Source: Thermoplasmatota archaeon
GTDB taxonomy: Archaea; Thermoplasmatota; Thermoplasmata; UBA10834
Direction: 5' to 3'
Length of the DNA stretch: 64,000 nt
Assembly (NCBI GenBank): GCA_018818785.1
Contig: JAHIRF010000005.1
Location: 186,001 to 250,000 of the forward strand
Part shown: positions 39,476 to 47,638 of the stretch, piece by piece
How positions within the stretch are numbered: the first letter of the stretch is position 1
Layout of the letters: each line of letters starts with the position of its first letter
The notes under the pieces: generated by a model
The model's input: the letters and a program-made list of their open reading frames with translations, nothing else
What the model was told of the DNA's origin: nothing
Databases searched by the model: none
Program-made: the position numbers and the translations under genes

Positions 39476-39667
39476 ATGGGAAACATCAGGCCGACATACA
39501 TCAAGAGGGTAGCAATCGAGCTGGTCCAGAATTACCCCGAGCAGTTCTCTGGTGACTTCCAGCACAACAAAGAGATGGTGTCAAAACTCACTGATGTACG
39601 GTCTATCACAATGAGGAACCGGATTGCTGGGTATGTGACGCGATACCGTACTCACTACGAAGCCTGA
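39476..39667 (+). CDS. rps17e: Ribosomal protein S17e
   Basis: 63 aa, the normal archaeal length. The sequence from [17 protein letters not shown] to [16 protein letters not shown] is characteristic. It is a small-subunit protein found in archaea and eukaryotes. The ATG is supported by GGTGA 5 nt upstream; the open frame continues upstream without homology. It stands alone behind its own promoter. Confidence 0.95.
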   Translation: MGNIRPTYIKRVAIELVQNYPEQFSGDFQHNKEMVSKLTDVRSITMRNRIAGYVTRYRTHYEA

Positions 39668-39767
39668 AATTGCGCCTATCATCTGGCGGTCCTCAAACCG
39701 GTTGATATTTTCATCTGGGCGTACCACGCCTATATAGCCATCAAATGATGTTCGAGTGTGCATAACT

Positions 39768-40745
39768 ATGCATCAATACGCGGTCGAAACACAATCACTT
39801 ACACGGGTCTTCACACCAAAGAAGCGAGAGGGCGAACCAGTCAACGCTCTCAATTCCGTCGATCTCAAGATAGAGACGGGAGAGCTGTTCGGCCTGCTTG
39901 GCCCGAACGGGGCCGGCAAGACCACACTTCTCAAGATACTATGTACCCTGCTTCTGCCGACATCCGGCAAGGCGTTCGTAGCCGGCCTGGACGTAGAGAA
40001 TCAGTACGAGGACATACGGACGAAGATCAACATGGTCAGTGGCGGCGAGATGTCCGGATACGGGCTCCTGACGGTCAGGGAGAACCTATGGATGTTCTCG
40101 CAGTTCTACGGTATCAAGAGCAAGGTCGCCAAGGATAAGATAGACCGTCTGTTGGAGACCTTCGGGATGACTGACAAGAGCAAAGCGAAGCTGAGGACGC
40201 TGTCCACTGGTCAGCGTCAGAAGATGAATGTGATAAGGGGCTTCGTCACAGACCCGGAGATCATATTCCTGGACGAACCCACCCTTGGTCTGGATGTCAA
40301 TGCCAGCCGCATCATCAGGACGTTCATCCTTGATTGGCTCAAGGATAACCCCGACAAGACCGTTGTGCTCACGACCCATTACATGGCCGAGGCCGACGAG
40401 CTCTGCGACCGGATCGCGATCATAGACCAGGGCGGGATACTCGCATGCGACACCCCTGAGAGGCTGAAGAAAACCGTCAGGATGAACACCATGCTCAGCA
40501 TGGATGTCACCCTGTTGAAGAACAGAGAGGTATTCCAGGGGCTGAACGGGGTGGGGAATGTCTCATTCGTCGACGATTCCGAACGCAATCAGACGCATGT
40601 GAAATTCGTCGTTCAGGACGACTCCTGCGTCTCAGACATAGTCTCCGGCGTTCTCGATCAGGGTTCCAAGATAATCTCGCTTCAGAAGACCGAACCTACA
40701 CTCGAGGACGTGTTCATCAAGATGGTTGGCAAGGGATTCGAATGA
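39768..40745 (+). CDS. ABC transporter ATP-binding protein (ABC-2 export type)
   Basis: 325 aa. Walker A is GLLGPNGAGKTTLLKIL, the signature LSTGQRQKMN, Walker B IIFLDEPTLGLD, and the switch histidine VVLTTHYMAEADELCD. The ~90-residue C-terminal part is typical of DrrA/NatA-like exporters. A TATATAG box at 39731-39737 gives a short leader before ATG 39768. The stop overlaps the first permease (ATGA). Substrate unknown. Confidence 0.93.
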   Translation: MHQYAVETQSLTRVFTPKKREGEPVNALNSVDLKIETGELFGLLGPNGAGKTTLLKILCTLLLPTSGKAFVAGLDVENQYEDIRTKINMVSGGEMSGYGLLTVRENLWMFSQFYGIKSKVAKDKIDRLLETFGMTDKSKAKLRTLSTGQRQKMNVIRGFVTDPEIIFLDEPTLGLDVNASRIIRTFILDWLKDNPDKTVVLTTHYMAEADELCDRIAIIDQGGILACDTPERLKKTVRMNTMLSMDVTLLKNREVFQGLNGVGNVSFVDDSERNQTHVKFVVQDDSCVSDIVSGVLDQGSKIISLQKTEPTLEDVFIKMVGKGFE

Positions 40746-41563
40746 CAGATGGCTGGCTTGTCAAGAACTTGAGGGCCATCCGCGGACGCGCGTACCCGAG
40801 GGTGATCGGCGCGGGCAGGGAGCCCAGCTGGATCTTCTTCGAGATAGTGCTGCCCTTGTTCACCGTCGCCGCCTATGCATATATCTACAAATTCATGGAC
40901 GCGCGCGCCGAGCTGATAGGATATGTCGTGCTCGGTGGAGCTATGACTGCCTTCTGGCTGAACGTGCTCTGGAACATGGCGTCCCAGTTCTACTGGGAGA
41001 AGGAGATAGGGAACCTTCAGCTGTACATGATAGCGCCGATCTCCAGGATGTCCGTGCTTGCAGGCATGGCCCTTGGCGGCATGTTCTCGACCACCCTGCA
41101 CGCCGCATCGACGTTGCTCATAGGCACGCTGCTGTTCAACATCACTTACCAGCTAGTCGATCCGATCATGTTGATACTGATATTCACCACGACACTGGTG
41201 GCCCTTTACGGCATGGGCATGATGTTCGCATCGATGTACCTGCTTTTCGGCCGCGAAGCCCATCATCTATCGAACCTGCTCACGGACCCCGTGTACCTGG
41301 TATCGGGTTTCTACTTCCCGGTGAATTCCTTGGGCACCTGGGCAGCGGCAGGCGCTTCGTTGATCCCGGTCACCCTGGGCTTGGACGCGATGCGACAGCT
41401 GTTCTTCTCGGATGTCTCGGGAGATGGGTTCCTGCCTCTCAATATCGAGCTGCTCATACTCGCCGGACTTAGCATCCTGTTCCTGGTCCTGGCGAAGTAC
41501 TCGCTCTCGTACATGGAATATCTGGGCAAAACGACTGGGAGGTTGACCTTGAGATGGCAATAA
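40742..41563 (+). CDS. ABC-2 type permease, first copy
   Basis: 273 aa with about six membrane helices. FYWEKEIGNLQLYMIAPISR is the cytoplasmic coupling-helix region of ABC-2 permeases, and PVYLVSGFYFPVNSLG with DAMRQLFF are conserved near the end. It overlaps the ATPase by 4 bp and the second permease by 10 bp, so the three genes form a tight unit. Confidence 0.9.
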   Translation: MTDGWLVKNLRAIRGRAYPRVIGAGREPSWIFFEIVLPLFTVAAYAYIYKFMDARAELIGYVVLGGAMTAFWLNVLWNMASQFYWEKEIGNLQLYMIAPISRMSVLAGMALGGMFSTTLHAASTLLIGTLLFNITYQLVDPIMLILIFTTTLVALYGMGMMFASMYLLFGREAHHLSNLLTDPVYLVSGFYFPVNSLGTWAAAGASLIPVTLGLDAMRQLFFSDVSGDGFLPLNIELLILAGLSILFLVLAKYSLSYMEYLGKTTGRLTLRWQ

Positions 41564-42432
41564 TGCACGACCTCCGGACCCTCAAGAACGCCGCGTGGCT
41601 TGGCTGGCAGATGGAGGCGAACTGGACGGACCCGTTCCTGTTCGCCACGTATTCGATAGTGAAACCCATCAGCGCGACCTTGATCCTGGTGTTCATGTAC
41701 ATGGTGGTGACAGGTGGGCAGACCAACTCTGCCTTCTTCTCCTACATGTACGTCGGGAACGCTCTCTACATGTACGTGGCCGAGGTGCTGTTCGGCGTGA
41801 CATGGGTCATCCACGACGATAGGGAGCATTACATGACCCTGAAACAGGTGTACATCGCTCCGATAAAATTCCCCGCGTATATTCTCGGCCGCTCAGCGAT
41901 CAAGATCGCGATAACCTCGGCGGGCGTGTTCGTGACCCTCTTGTTCGGAGTGATCGTACTTGGGGTCGGCATTGACATCGGAGCGGTAGACTGGCCGCTG
42001 TTCGCGGCCTCCATGCTCCTCGGTATGAGCTGCATATGCGTCCTCGGTCTGGCACTGGGCGGGGTCACGTTCCTCACGGCGAAGCACTCGATCGGCATAA
42101 ACGAGGGCGTCGCCGGCGTGTTCTATGTGCTCTCAGGAGTCATATTCCCGATCACGGCCCTCCCAGGGTGGGCACAGTCGATATCTAAGGTCCTACCGAT
42201 AACATACTGGATGGATTCCATGCGCCGGGCGCTTATGCCGGAGACGATGAGTGAGATGAACTCCTTGTCTGGCTTGGACGTGACCGGCCTGGGCACGTTC
42301 GACAACCTGTTCATCATGGCGTTCCTGGCACTGTCCGCCGCCATCTTCTTCATGATATCCCTCGGCGTGTTCAGGTATGCCGACAACGTCGCCAGAAAGC
42401 AAGGTAAGATCGACTGGACCACTGCATACTAA
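41554..42432 (+). CDS. ABC-2 type permease, second copy
   Basis: 292 aa, six predicted helices. HYMTLKQVYIAPIKFPAYIL is the coupling region and YVLSGVIFPITALPGWAQSI plus PITYWMDSMRRALM match ABC-2 permeases. It differs clearly from the preceding permease, so the exporter is probably a heterodimer in the membrane with an ATPase homodimer. Confidence 0.9.
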   Translation: MAIMHDLRTLKNAAWLGWQMEANWTDPFLFATYSIVKPISATLILVFMYMVVTGGQTNSAFFSYMYVGNALYMYVAEVLFGVTWVIHDDREHYMTLKQVYIAPIKFPAYILGRSAIKIAITSAGVFVTLLFGVIVLGVGIDIGAVDWPLFAASMLLGMSCICVLGLALGGVTFLTAKHSIGINEGVAGVFYVLSGVIFPITALPGWAQSISKVLPITYWMDSMRRALMPETMSEMNSLSGLDVTGLGTFDNLFIMAFLALSAAIFFMISLGVFRYADNVARKQGKIDWTTAY

Positions 42433-42482
42433 CGCCCAGGGGCATGGTTAGTTATTTCTACCGTTCCCCGCATGGAGGTGTC

Positions 42483-42495
42483 CGCTCAATGAGCG
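42483..42495 (+). repeat. Short inverted repeat upstream of tRNA-Arg
   Basis: CGCTC-AAT-GAGCG forms a 5-bp stem ending 8 bp before the tRNA. The predicted transcription start, from TTATTTCTA at 42452-42460, falls at its left edge. The tRNA-Lys gene also has a small GC hairpin upstream. Confidence 0.3.
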
Positions 42496-42503
42496 AAATC
42501 ATT

Positions 42504-42577
42504 GCCCGAGTGGGGTAGCTTGGATATCCTAGAAGCCTGCGGAGTTTCAGACCTGGGTTCGAATCCCAGCTCGGGCG
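42504..42577 (+). tRNA. tRNA-Arg (GCG)
   Basis: The acceptor stem GCCCGAG/CUCGGGC is perfect, with discriminator G at 42577. The anticodon stem GAAGC/GUUUC encloses the loop C-U-GCG-G-A, which reads CGC and CGU arginine codons. The T-arm CUGGG-UUCGAAU-CCCAG is regular. It is 74 nt, has no intron, and CCA is not encoded. Confidence 0.95.
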
Positions 42578-42697
42578 CCTCCTCATTCTTGATGAAAGAG
42601 GGCTCTGCATAGTTATCGGTTGGTGTTGTTGACGGTGCCATCGGCAAGATAGGGGTCGCATCCGATGTGCAGCTGGACGAACGGCTATCCTCTCTGT

Positions 42698-44128
42698 TCA
42701 GCTGTTCTGGATCTTCCTGAAGAACCCGTCGAGCTTCGATAACTCCTCTTCCGTCACCAGAGGCGTCTTCGGTTTGCTCAATATCCTCTTCACCTCTTCG
42801 CTCGCTCTTCTGATGAGCGATCCGCGCTTGTCCTCGCTCATCCTGTGCTCGATGGATGCTTCTGGGCGCGTCGATGCAATGATTTCCTTTCTGAACCTCG
42901 CCATGGTATGCCTCTTGCCGATGAAATTGCCGTCCTTCGCCGCGTCCCTGATAGTATCAAACGAGATCGCATCGTCATCGGTGTCGAACTCTCTCGCGAA
43001 CTCTTTCGCGACGTCCCATACCCAAGCATCGGCCACCAGCTGCTCGAACGAGGCCCCGGTCGCCATGTCGATCCCACCGAACCCCGAGGCCAGGTCGGAT
43101 GGTACCATGCTCTGGATCGAGATGTGCGGCACCCCTTCCCATACATTGCTCATACCATGCGCCAGATTCTCCAGACCGACGCCTATTACCATCGTCGGCA
43201 GTCCGTAGGATCTCCCCATCTGTCCGGCGCCGACCCTTATGAGTGGTACTTCGAGAGCGCCGTAGTCGATTGAGCCGGTCTTGAGATCTGCCGGACTCGA
43301 GTCCGTGCTGTATATGAACGGGGATCCGCTCTTCGCAGCCTGCGATATGACTAGGCTGGCCAGATTCTCCGCGTTGACCTGGGTCAATGTGCCCGAGACT
43401 GTCACTGGTGAAGATAGGCCGGTGACGGACGCGGCCATCGCGACTATCGGTATGCCGCCACGTGAGAGTTCCACTTGTCCTTCCACCAACCCCTTCTCGA
43501 AGGTGAGCGGTGATATCGGGCATTCTACGGCTGAGAAGATAGGTCTCTCGGCGAGTGCCTCCTCTCCTCCCGTGAAGATCGAGGCCATCTCGATCATCCA
43601 TCGTGCCTCCTCGGTGCCCGTGGCCATAGCCTGGATGTGTTTCGTTGTATGCATCATCGAGACCTTATGCTCGGTTATCCCCTTCAACCTCACAGGTTGT
43701 TCAAGGGCTCCGACCATGGGCCAGAAGAAATCTACCTGTGGCAGCTCGTTGACCAGTATGGCGAAATCCCTGAGGTCGTCCGATGTAGCGGACCTGGACT
43801 CCCCGGTCACAAGGTTCTTCACGAAAACTCCTTCGCCGCCGTTGGTGACATACATCCTATCGGGTGAGGGTATACTGATATCGTTCTTCCCATCCCTGGA
43901 CGCCAGAAGCACCGGTCGCTTAGCATCCGACACGGCCGACATCACCATCCTCTCATCCAGAAGCAGCCTCTTGCCGTCATCAGACCGCCGCGCGCCCGCC
44001 TTTTCGAGCATTTCAGATACTTGCTGGCTATGGACCTGTATGCCCACTTCGTCCAGCAATCTCAACGATACCCCGTGTATGCGCGCTATTTCCTCCTTGT
44101 CTAAGAACTCCAAACGTCCCCTCGCCAT
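42698..44128 (-). CDS. Trimethylamine methyltransferase (MttB/MtgB) family protein without pyrrolysine
   Basis: 476 aa from ATG 44128; the open frame extends 35 codons further without family resemblance. The whole chain follows the MttB superfamily: ARIHGVSLRLLDEVGIQVHS at the N-terminus and GMSNVWEGVPHISIQ and FGGIDMATGASFEQLVADAW towards the end. Trimethylamine MttB uses an in-frame TAG for pyrrolysine; here the frame is continuous with no TAG, as in MtgB-type enzymes that demethylate quaternary amines such as glycine betaine. No corrinoid protein or methyl-corrinoid:CoM/THF transferase gene is nearby, so the methyl acceptor is unclear. Confidence 0.88.
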   Translation of the reverse strand: MARGRLEFLDKEEIARIHGVSLRLLDEVGIQVHSQQVSEMLEKAGARRSDDGKRLLLDERMVMSAVSDAKRPVLLASRDGKNDISIPSPDRMYVTNGGEGVFVKNLVTGESRSATSDDLRDFAILVNELPQVDFFWPMVGALEQPVRLKGITEHKVSMMHTTKHIQAMATGTEEARWMIEMASIFTGGEEALAERPIFSAVECPISPLTFEKGLVEGQVELSRGGIPIVAMAASVTGLSSPVTVSGTLTQVNAENLASLVISQAAKSGSPFIYSTDSSPADLKTGSIDYGALEVPLIRVGAGQMGRSYGLPTMVIGVGLENLAHGMSNVWEGVPHISIQSMVPSDLASGFGGIDMATGASFEQLVADAWVWDVAKEFAREFDTDDDAISFDTIRDAAKDGNFIGKRHTMARFRKEIIASTRPEASIEHRMSEDKRGSLIRRASEEVKRILSKPKTPLVTEEELSKLDGFFRKIQNS

Positions 44129-44287
44129 CAGCAACACATCTCCTCTACGCCGAAGACCTGAAGCTCTCCATTTTGAATAATGTTTTGCTTTCTCGCGCCA
44201 TTTTCGGTCATGTTTCTGACATAGACCGTCCATTCGTATCCCTGACAGTGCGCAATCGATGATACTTTGATATTGACTGGCACCATT

Positions 44288-44620
44288 ATGCCCGCGAGGA
44301 GATCCCGGTACATGGAAGCGGAATGGCGCAAGGCCATGTTCAGATTCATTCTGAACAACATCGGACAGCTCGATCAGGACGAGTTCGATTCATGGGCCGA
44401 CGATGATTTCGACCTGGCACCACTGCTGGCTCCGTTCCTGAAGACGATGTCTGTGCATAGGGATAGGATATTGGCGGAAATGCATCAGATGTTCCCTACA
44501 GAGGTGTTCGATAGGTTCAAGGCAGAGCATCCAGAGATCGCTATCGACTCGGCGGACAAGGTCATATTCAAGATTGGCAAGGAGCTCGAGGCGATAAAAT
44601 CCATCGTGAGTTCGCTGTGA
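44288..44620 (+). CDS. Hypothetical protein, 110 aa
   Basis: Not recognised. It is mostly helical and charged, with an acidic stretch (DQDEFDSWADDDFDL) and a hydrophobic C-terminal helix (VIFKIGKELEAIKSIVSSL). Codon use resembles the neighbours. ATG 44288 is chosen; TTG 44267 and ATG 44312 are alternatives. It is divergent from the MttB-like gene and 199 bp upstream of the CoA-transferase fusion; that gap shows no convincing gene. Confidence 0.55.
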   Translation: MPARRSRYMEAEWRKAMFRFILNNIGQLDQDEFDSWADDDFDLAPLLAPFLKTMSVHRDRILAEMHQMFPTEVFDRFKAEHPEIAIDSADKVIFKIGKELEAIKSIVSSL

Positions 44621-44819
44621 GGCTCTATCCATCTCTAGTGCCTTCGACCTTTCATGGACGTCTTGGTCCATTGTTGTACGGTGCGTTTGTTGATGGCCTT
44701 TGCGGAGGACCAAGGTGGAAGTCGCATCCGAATTCCCGCCATCTACTGATGCCAGGTATCGATTTGGCGGACTTGTATGTACGTGCAAAACCGTTATTAT
44801 TCGGAATGGGATTTTGTAG

Positions 44820-46754
44820 ATGACCCAGATGACGAATAATGATGTTCAGCCTGTCGATGCAGACAAGAGAAGCCCATCAAAATCTCATTTCAGCCCTCAT
44901 TTGATGGCTGATTGGCAGGAAAAGTACCGCGAGAAGCTACGAACGGCCGAACAGGCGATCTCCACTATCCGTAGGGGAGACAAGGTCTTCATTGGGTCCG
45001 GTGCCGCAGAACCTCAGGTCTTGGTGAAGGCATTGATAGACTCCGCCGGGAGATTGGCGGACACTAGGATCATGCACATCATGACACTGGGTGTCGCGCC
45101 ATACACCGAGGAGAAGTTCACGGACCAGTTCAGGCACAATGCGTTCTTCATCGGTGCCAACACAAGAAAGGCGGTTTCAGAGGGACGGGCAGATTACACT
45201 CCAGTGTTTCTATCAGAGATACCTGCACTCTTCCGTTCAGGTCAGAGTCCGATTGATGTCGCACTGATACAGGTCTCACCACCGGACAAGCACGGCTACT
45301 GCAGCTACGGAGTTTCCACAGACGTAGTGAAATCGGCTGCAGAGTCAGCCTCGAAGGTGATAGCGGAGATCAATCCGCAGATGCCCCGTGCGCTTGGGGA
45401 TTGTTTCATCAACATGGATGACATCGACCTGGTTATCCCGATAGATGCGCCACTTCTCTATTCGAAGCGGGACCGAGCGGATGATATCGCGAAGAAGATC
45501 GGCAAGAACATCGCAGACCTGATCGAGGACGGATCCACGATCCAGATGGGTATTGGGACCATCCCCGACTCGGTGCTATATTATCTCACCGACAAGAAGG
45601 ATCTGGGCATACACACTGAAATGTTCTCTGACGGGCTCATGGAGCTTGCCCAGAGGGACGTCATCAACAACTCCAGGAAGACCATACACAAAGGAAAGAC
45701 GGTAGCATCGTTCTGCATGGGCAGCCGTGAGCTATACGATTTCGTGGATGACAATCCTGCTATCGAGTTCCACCCGACAGAATATACGAACGACCCGTTC
45801 ATCATATCTCAGAACGACAAGATGGTCGCGATAAACTCTGCGATCGAAGTAGACCTCACAGGCCAGGTATGCGCGGACTCGCTCGGCACGATGTTCTACT
45901 CTGGCATCGGAGGCCAGGTCGATTTCGTCCGTGGATCGGCCAGGTCAAAGGGCGGAAAACCGATCATCGCCCTGCCATCGACCGCCAAGGACGATACGGT
46001 CTCAAGAATATCCGTACACCTCCACGAAGGCGCGGGCGTCGTAACGACTCGTGGAGATGTCCACTATGTGGTGACCGAATATGGGACTGCATACCTGCAC
46101 GGGAAGAACATACGCGAGAGGGCGATGTCGCTCATCAGCATAGCACATCCCAAGTTCCGTCAGGATCTGATGGAAGCTGCGAAGGAGCTGAACTACGTCT
46201 ACGGCGACCAGAAGCTCGCACCTCAAACGACGAGGTATCCCGAGGAATTCGAGACGATCATGCGCGAGAAGCAAGGTAGCGATCTCCTCGTGAGACCGAT
46301 CAAGTCGACTGACGAGGAGATGCTCAGTGACATGTTCTACGACCTGAGCGATCAGACCATCATCAACCGTTTCTTCAGCATGCTCAAGTCGATGCCGCAC
46401 AGGAGACTCCAGGAGTTCTGTGTGATAGACTACGAATCCGAGATGTCCCTGGTCGTGCTGGATGGCAAGGGACCGAAACAGAAGATGATCAGCGTGGGAA
46501 GCTATCACCTGAACCCTTCAACCAAGCGCGCTGAGATAGCGTTCCTCGTCGCCGATGAATGGCAGGGAAGGGGTATCGGGACATACTTGATGCACGAGCT
46601 GGTCAAGATAGCGAGACAGAAGAAGATGAAGGGATTCACCGCGGAGGTCCTGAGGGACAATGTGGCGATGATCGCACTGATGCACAAGGCCGGCGTTCCG
46701 CCGAAGTCCGCGATCGTGAACGGGGGCTACTTGTTCACGATGGATTTCGAATAA
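44820..46754 (+). CDS. Acyl-CoA transferase/hydrolase fused to a GNAT acetyltransferase domain
   Basis: 644 aa. Residues ~25-460 form an acetyl-CoA hydrolase/transferase of the 4-hydroxybutyrate CoA-transferase type: GDKVFIGSGAAEPQVLVKAL, IQVSPPDKHGYCSYGVSTD, and the catalytic Glu in VVTEYGTAYLHGKN. Residues ~488-644 are a GNAT domain (LLVRPIKSTDEE...) with the acetyl-CoA loop EWQGRGIGTYLMHEL. The GNAT part could acetylate the enzyme itself or another protein, linking acyl-CoA state to activity; that is inference. A TATA-like TTATTATTC about 27 bp upstream makes the message nearly leaderless. Confidence 0.9.
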   Translation: MTQMTNNDVQPVDADKRSPSKSHFSPHLMADWQEKYREKLRTAEQAISTIRRGDKVFIGSGAAEPQVLVKALIDSAGRLADTRIMHIMTLGVAPYTEEKFTDQFRHNAFFIGANTRKAVSEGRADYTPVFLSEIPALFRSGQSPIDVALIQVSPPDKHGYCSYGVSTDVVKSAAESASKVIAEINPQMPRALGDCFINMDDIDLVIPIDAPLLYSKRDRADDIAKKIGKNIADLIEDGSTIQMGIGTIPDSVLYYLTDKKDLGIHTEMFSDGLMELAQRDVINNSRKTIHKGKTVASFCMGSRELYDFVDDNPAIEFHPTEYTNDPFIISQNDKMVAINSAIEVDLTGQVCADSLGTMFYSGIGGQVDFVRGSARSKGGKPIIALPSTAKDDTVSRISVHLHEGAGVVTTRGDVHYVVTEYGTAYLHGKNIRERAMSLISIAHPKFRQDLMEAAKELNYVYGDQKLAPQTTRYPEEFETIMREKQGSDLLVRPIKSTDEEMLSDMFYDLSDQTIINRFFSMLKSMPHRRLQEFCVIDYESEMSLVVLDGKGPKQKMISVGSYHLNPSTKRAEIAFLVADEWQGRGIGTYLMHELVKIARQKKMKGFTAEVLRDNVAMIALMHKAGVPPKSAIVNGGYLFTMDFE

Positions 46755-46795
46755 GTCTTATACGCTTCGTACGCAGATTACCGCCGAGGTTGCCG

Positions 46796-47638
46796 ATGCT
46801 GTTGGGCGCGCATGTATCCATCTCTGGGGGCGTTCAGAACGCTCCTCAACGCGCACGTGATGTCACATGCGATTGTATGCAGATATTCTCTAAGAACCAG
46901 ATGCAATGGAGGTCGAAACCGCTCGAGGCGACCGAGATCTCCCAGTTCAAAGAGAACCTGGGGAAGTTCGATATCCGCGAGACGGTCATACACGATTCAT
47001 ACCTGATCAACCTCGCGAGCCCGGACAAGACGCTGTTGACGAAATCGAGAGAGGCCTTCTTGGATGAAGCGGTCAGAGCGGATCAGTTGGGTGTCAGATA
47101 CCTGATATTCCACCCGGGCGCTCATGTTGGTTCTGGCGAGCAGGCCGGGCTGAGGACCGTTGCGGAATCGTTGAACTGGGTGCGGAAGGAGTTGGGCTCG
47201 AGCTCAGTGGAGTTCATAATCGAGATAACAGCCGGCCAGGGCAGCGTGCTCGGCCATTCCTTCGAGCAGCTTTCCAGGATAATTGATGTGTTGGATGATC
47301 AGAAGCGCGCGGGCATCTGTTTCGATACCTGTCATGCATACGCTGCTGGGTACGATGTGAAGACCCGATCGGGATACGAGAAGACATTCGCCCACTTGGA
47401 CGAAGTCCTAGGAGTAGAGATGGTCAAGGCAATGCACCTCAACGATTCCAAAGGGAAGCTAGGTTCCCATCTCGACAGGCATGATTCGATAGGGAGTGGC
47501 TTCCTCGGCATCGAGTGTTTCAAGCATCTCATGAACGACGATCGATGGGAGTCCGTTCCGATGGTTCTCGAGACGCCTCAGGCCGAAAAGAATTATGCCA
47601 ATGAGCTCAAGACTCTCCGTTCGCTCGTCGAGAAGTGA
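46796..47638 (+). CDS. nfo: Endonuclease IV (AP endonuclease)
   Basis: 280 aa TIM-barrel enzyme that cuts DNA 5' to abasic sites. It begins LLGAHVSISGGVQNAPQRA; zinc ligands are in IFHPGAHVGSG, GICFDTCHAYAAGYD, LNDSKGKLGSHLDRH and VPMVLETP. Length is normal. The 3' end overlaps the convergent rqcH by 32 bp. Confidence 0.95.
   Translation: MLLGAHVSISGGVQNAPQRARDVTCDCMQIFSKNQMQWRSKPLEATEISQFKENLGKFDIRETVIHDSYLINLASPDKTLLTKSREAFLDEAVRADQLGVRYLIFHPGAHVGSGEQAGLRTVAESLNWVRKELGSSSVEFIIEITAGQGSVLGHSFEQLSRIIDVLDDQKRAGICFDTCHAYAAGYDVKTRSGYEKTFAHLDEVLGVEMVKAMHLNDSKGKLGSHLDRHDSIGSGFLGIECFKHLMNDDRWESVPMVLETPQAEKNYANELKTLRSLVEK

Noticed and set aside
42698-44128. Pyrrolysine-containing trimethylamine methyltransferase
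   Set aside because: There is no in-frame TAG; TAG is used as a normal stop elsewhere (for example at the malic enzyme and adenylate kinase ends).
44617-44823. Possible 68-aa gene before the CoA-transferase fusion
   Set aside because: Codon use is unlike the neighbours, no ribosome-binding site is seen, and it ends inside the promoter-start region of the next gene.
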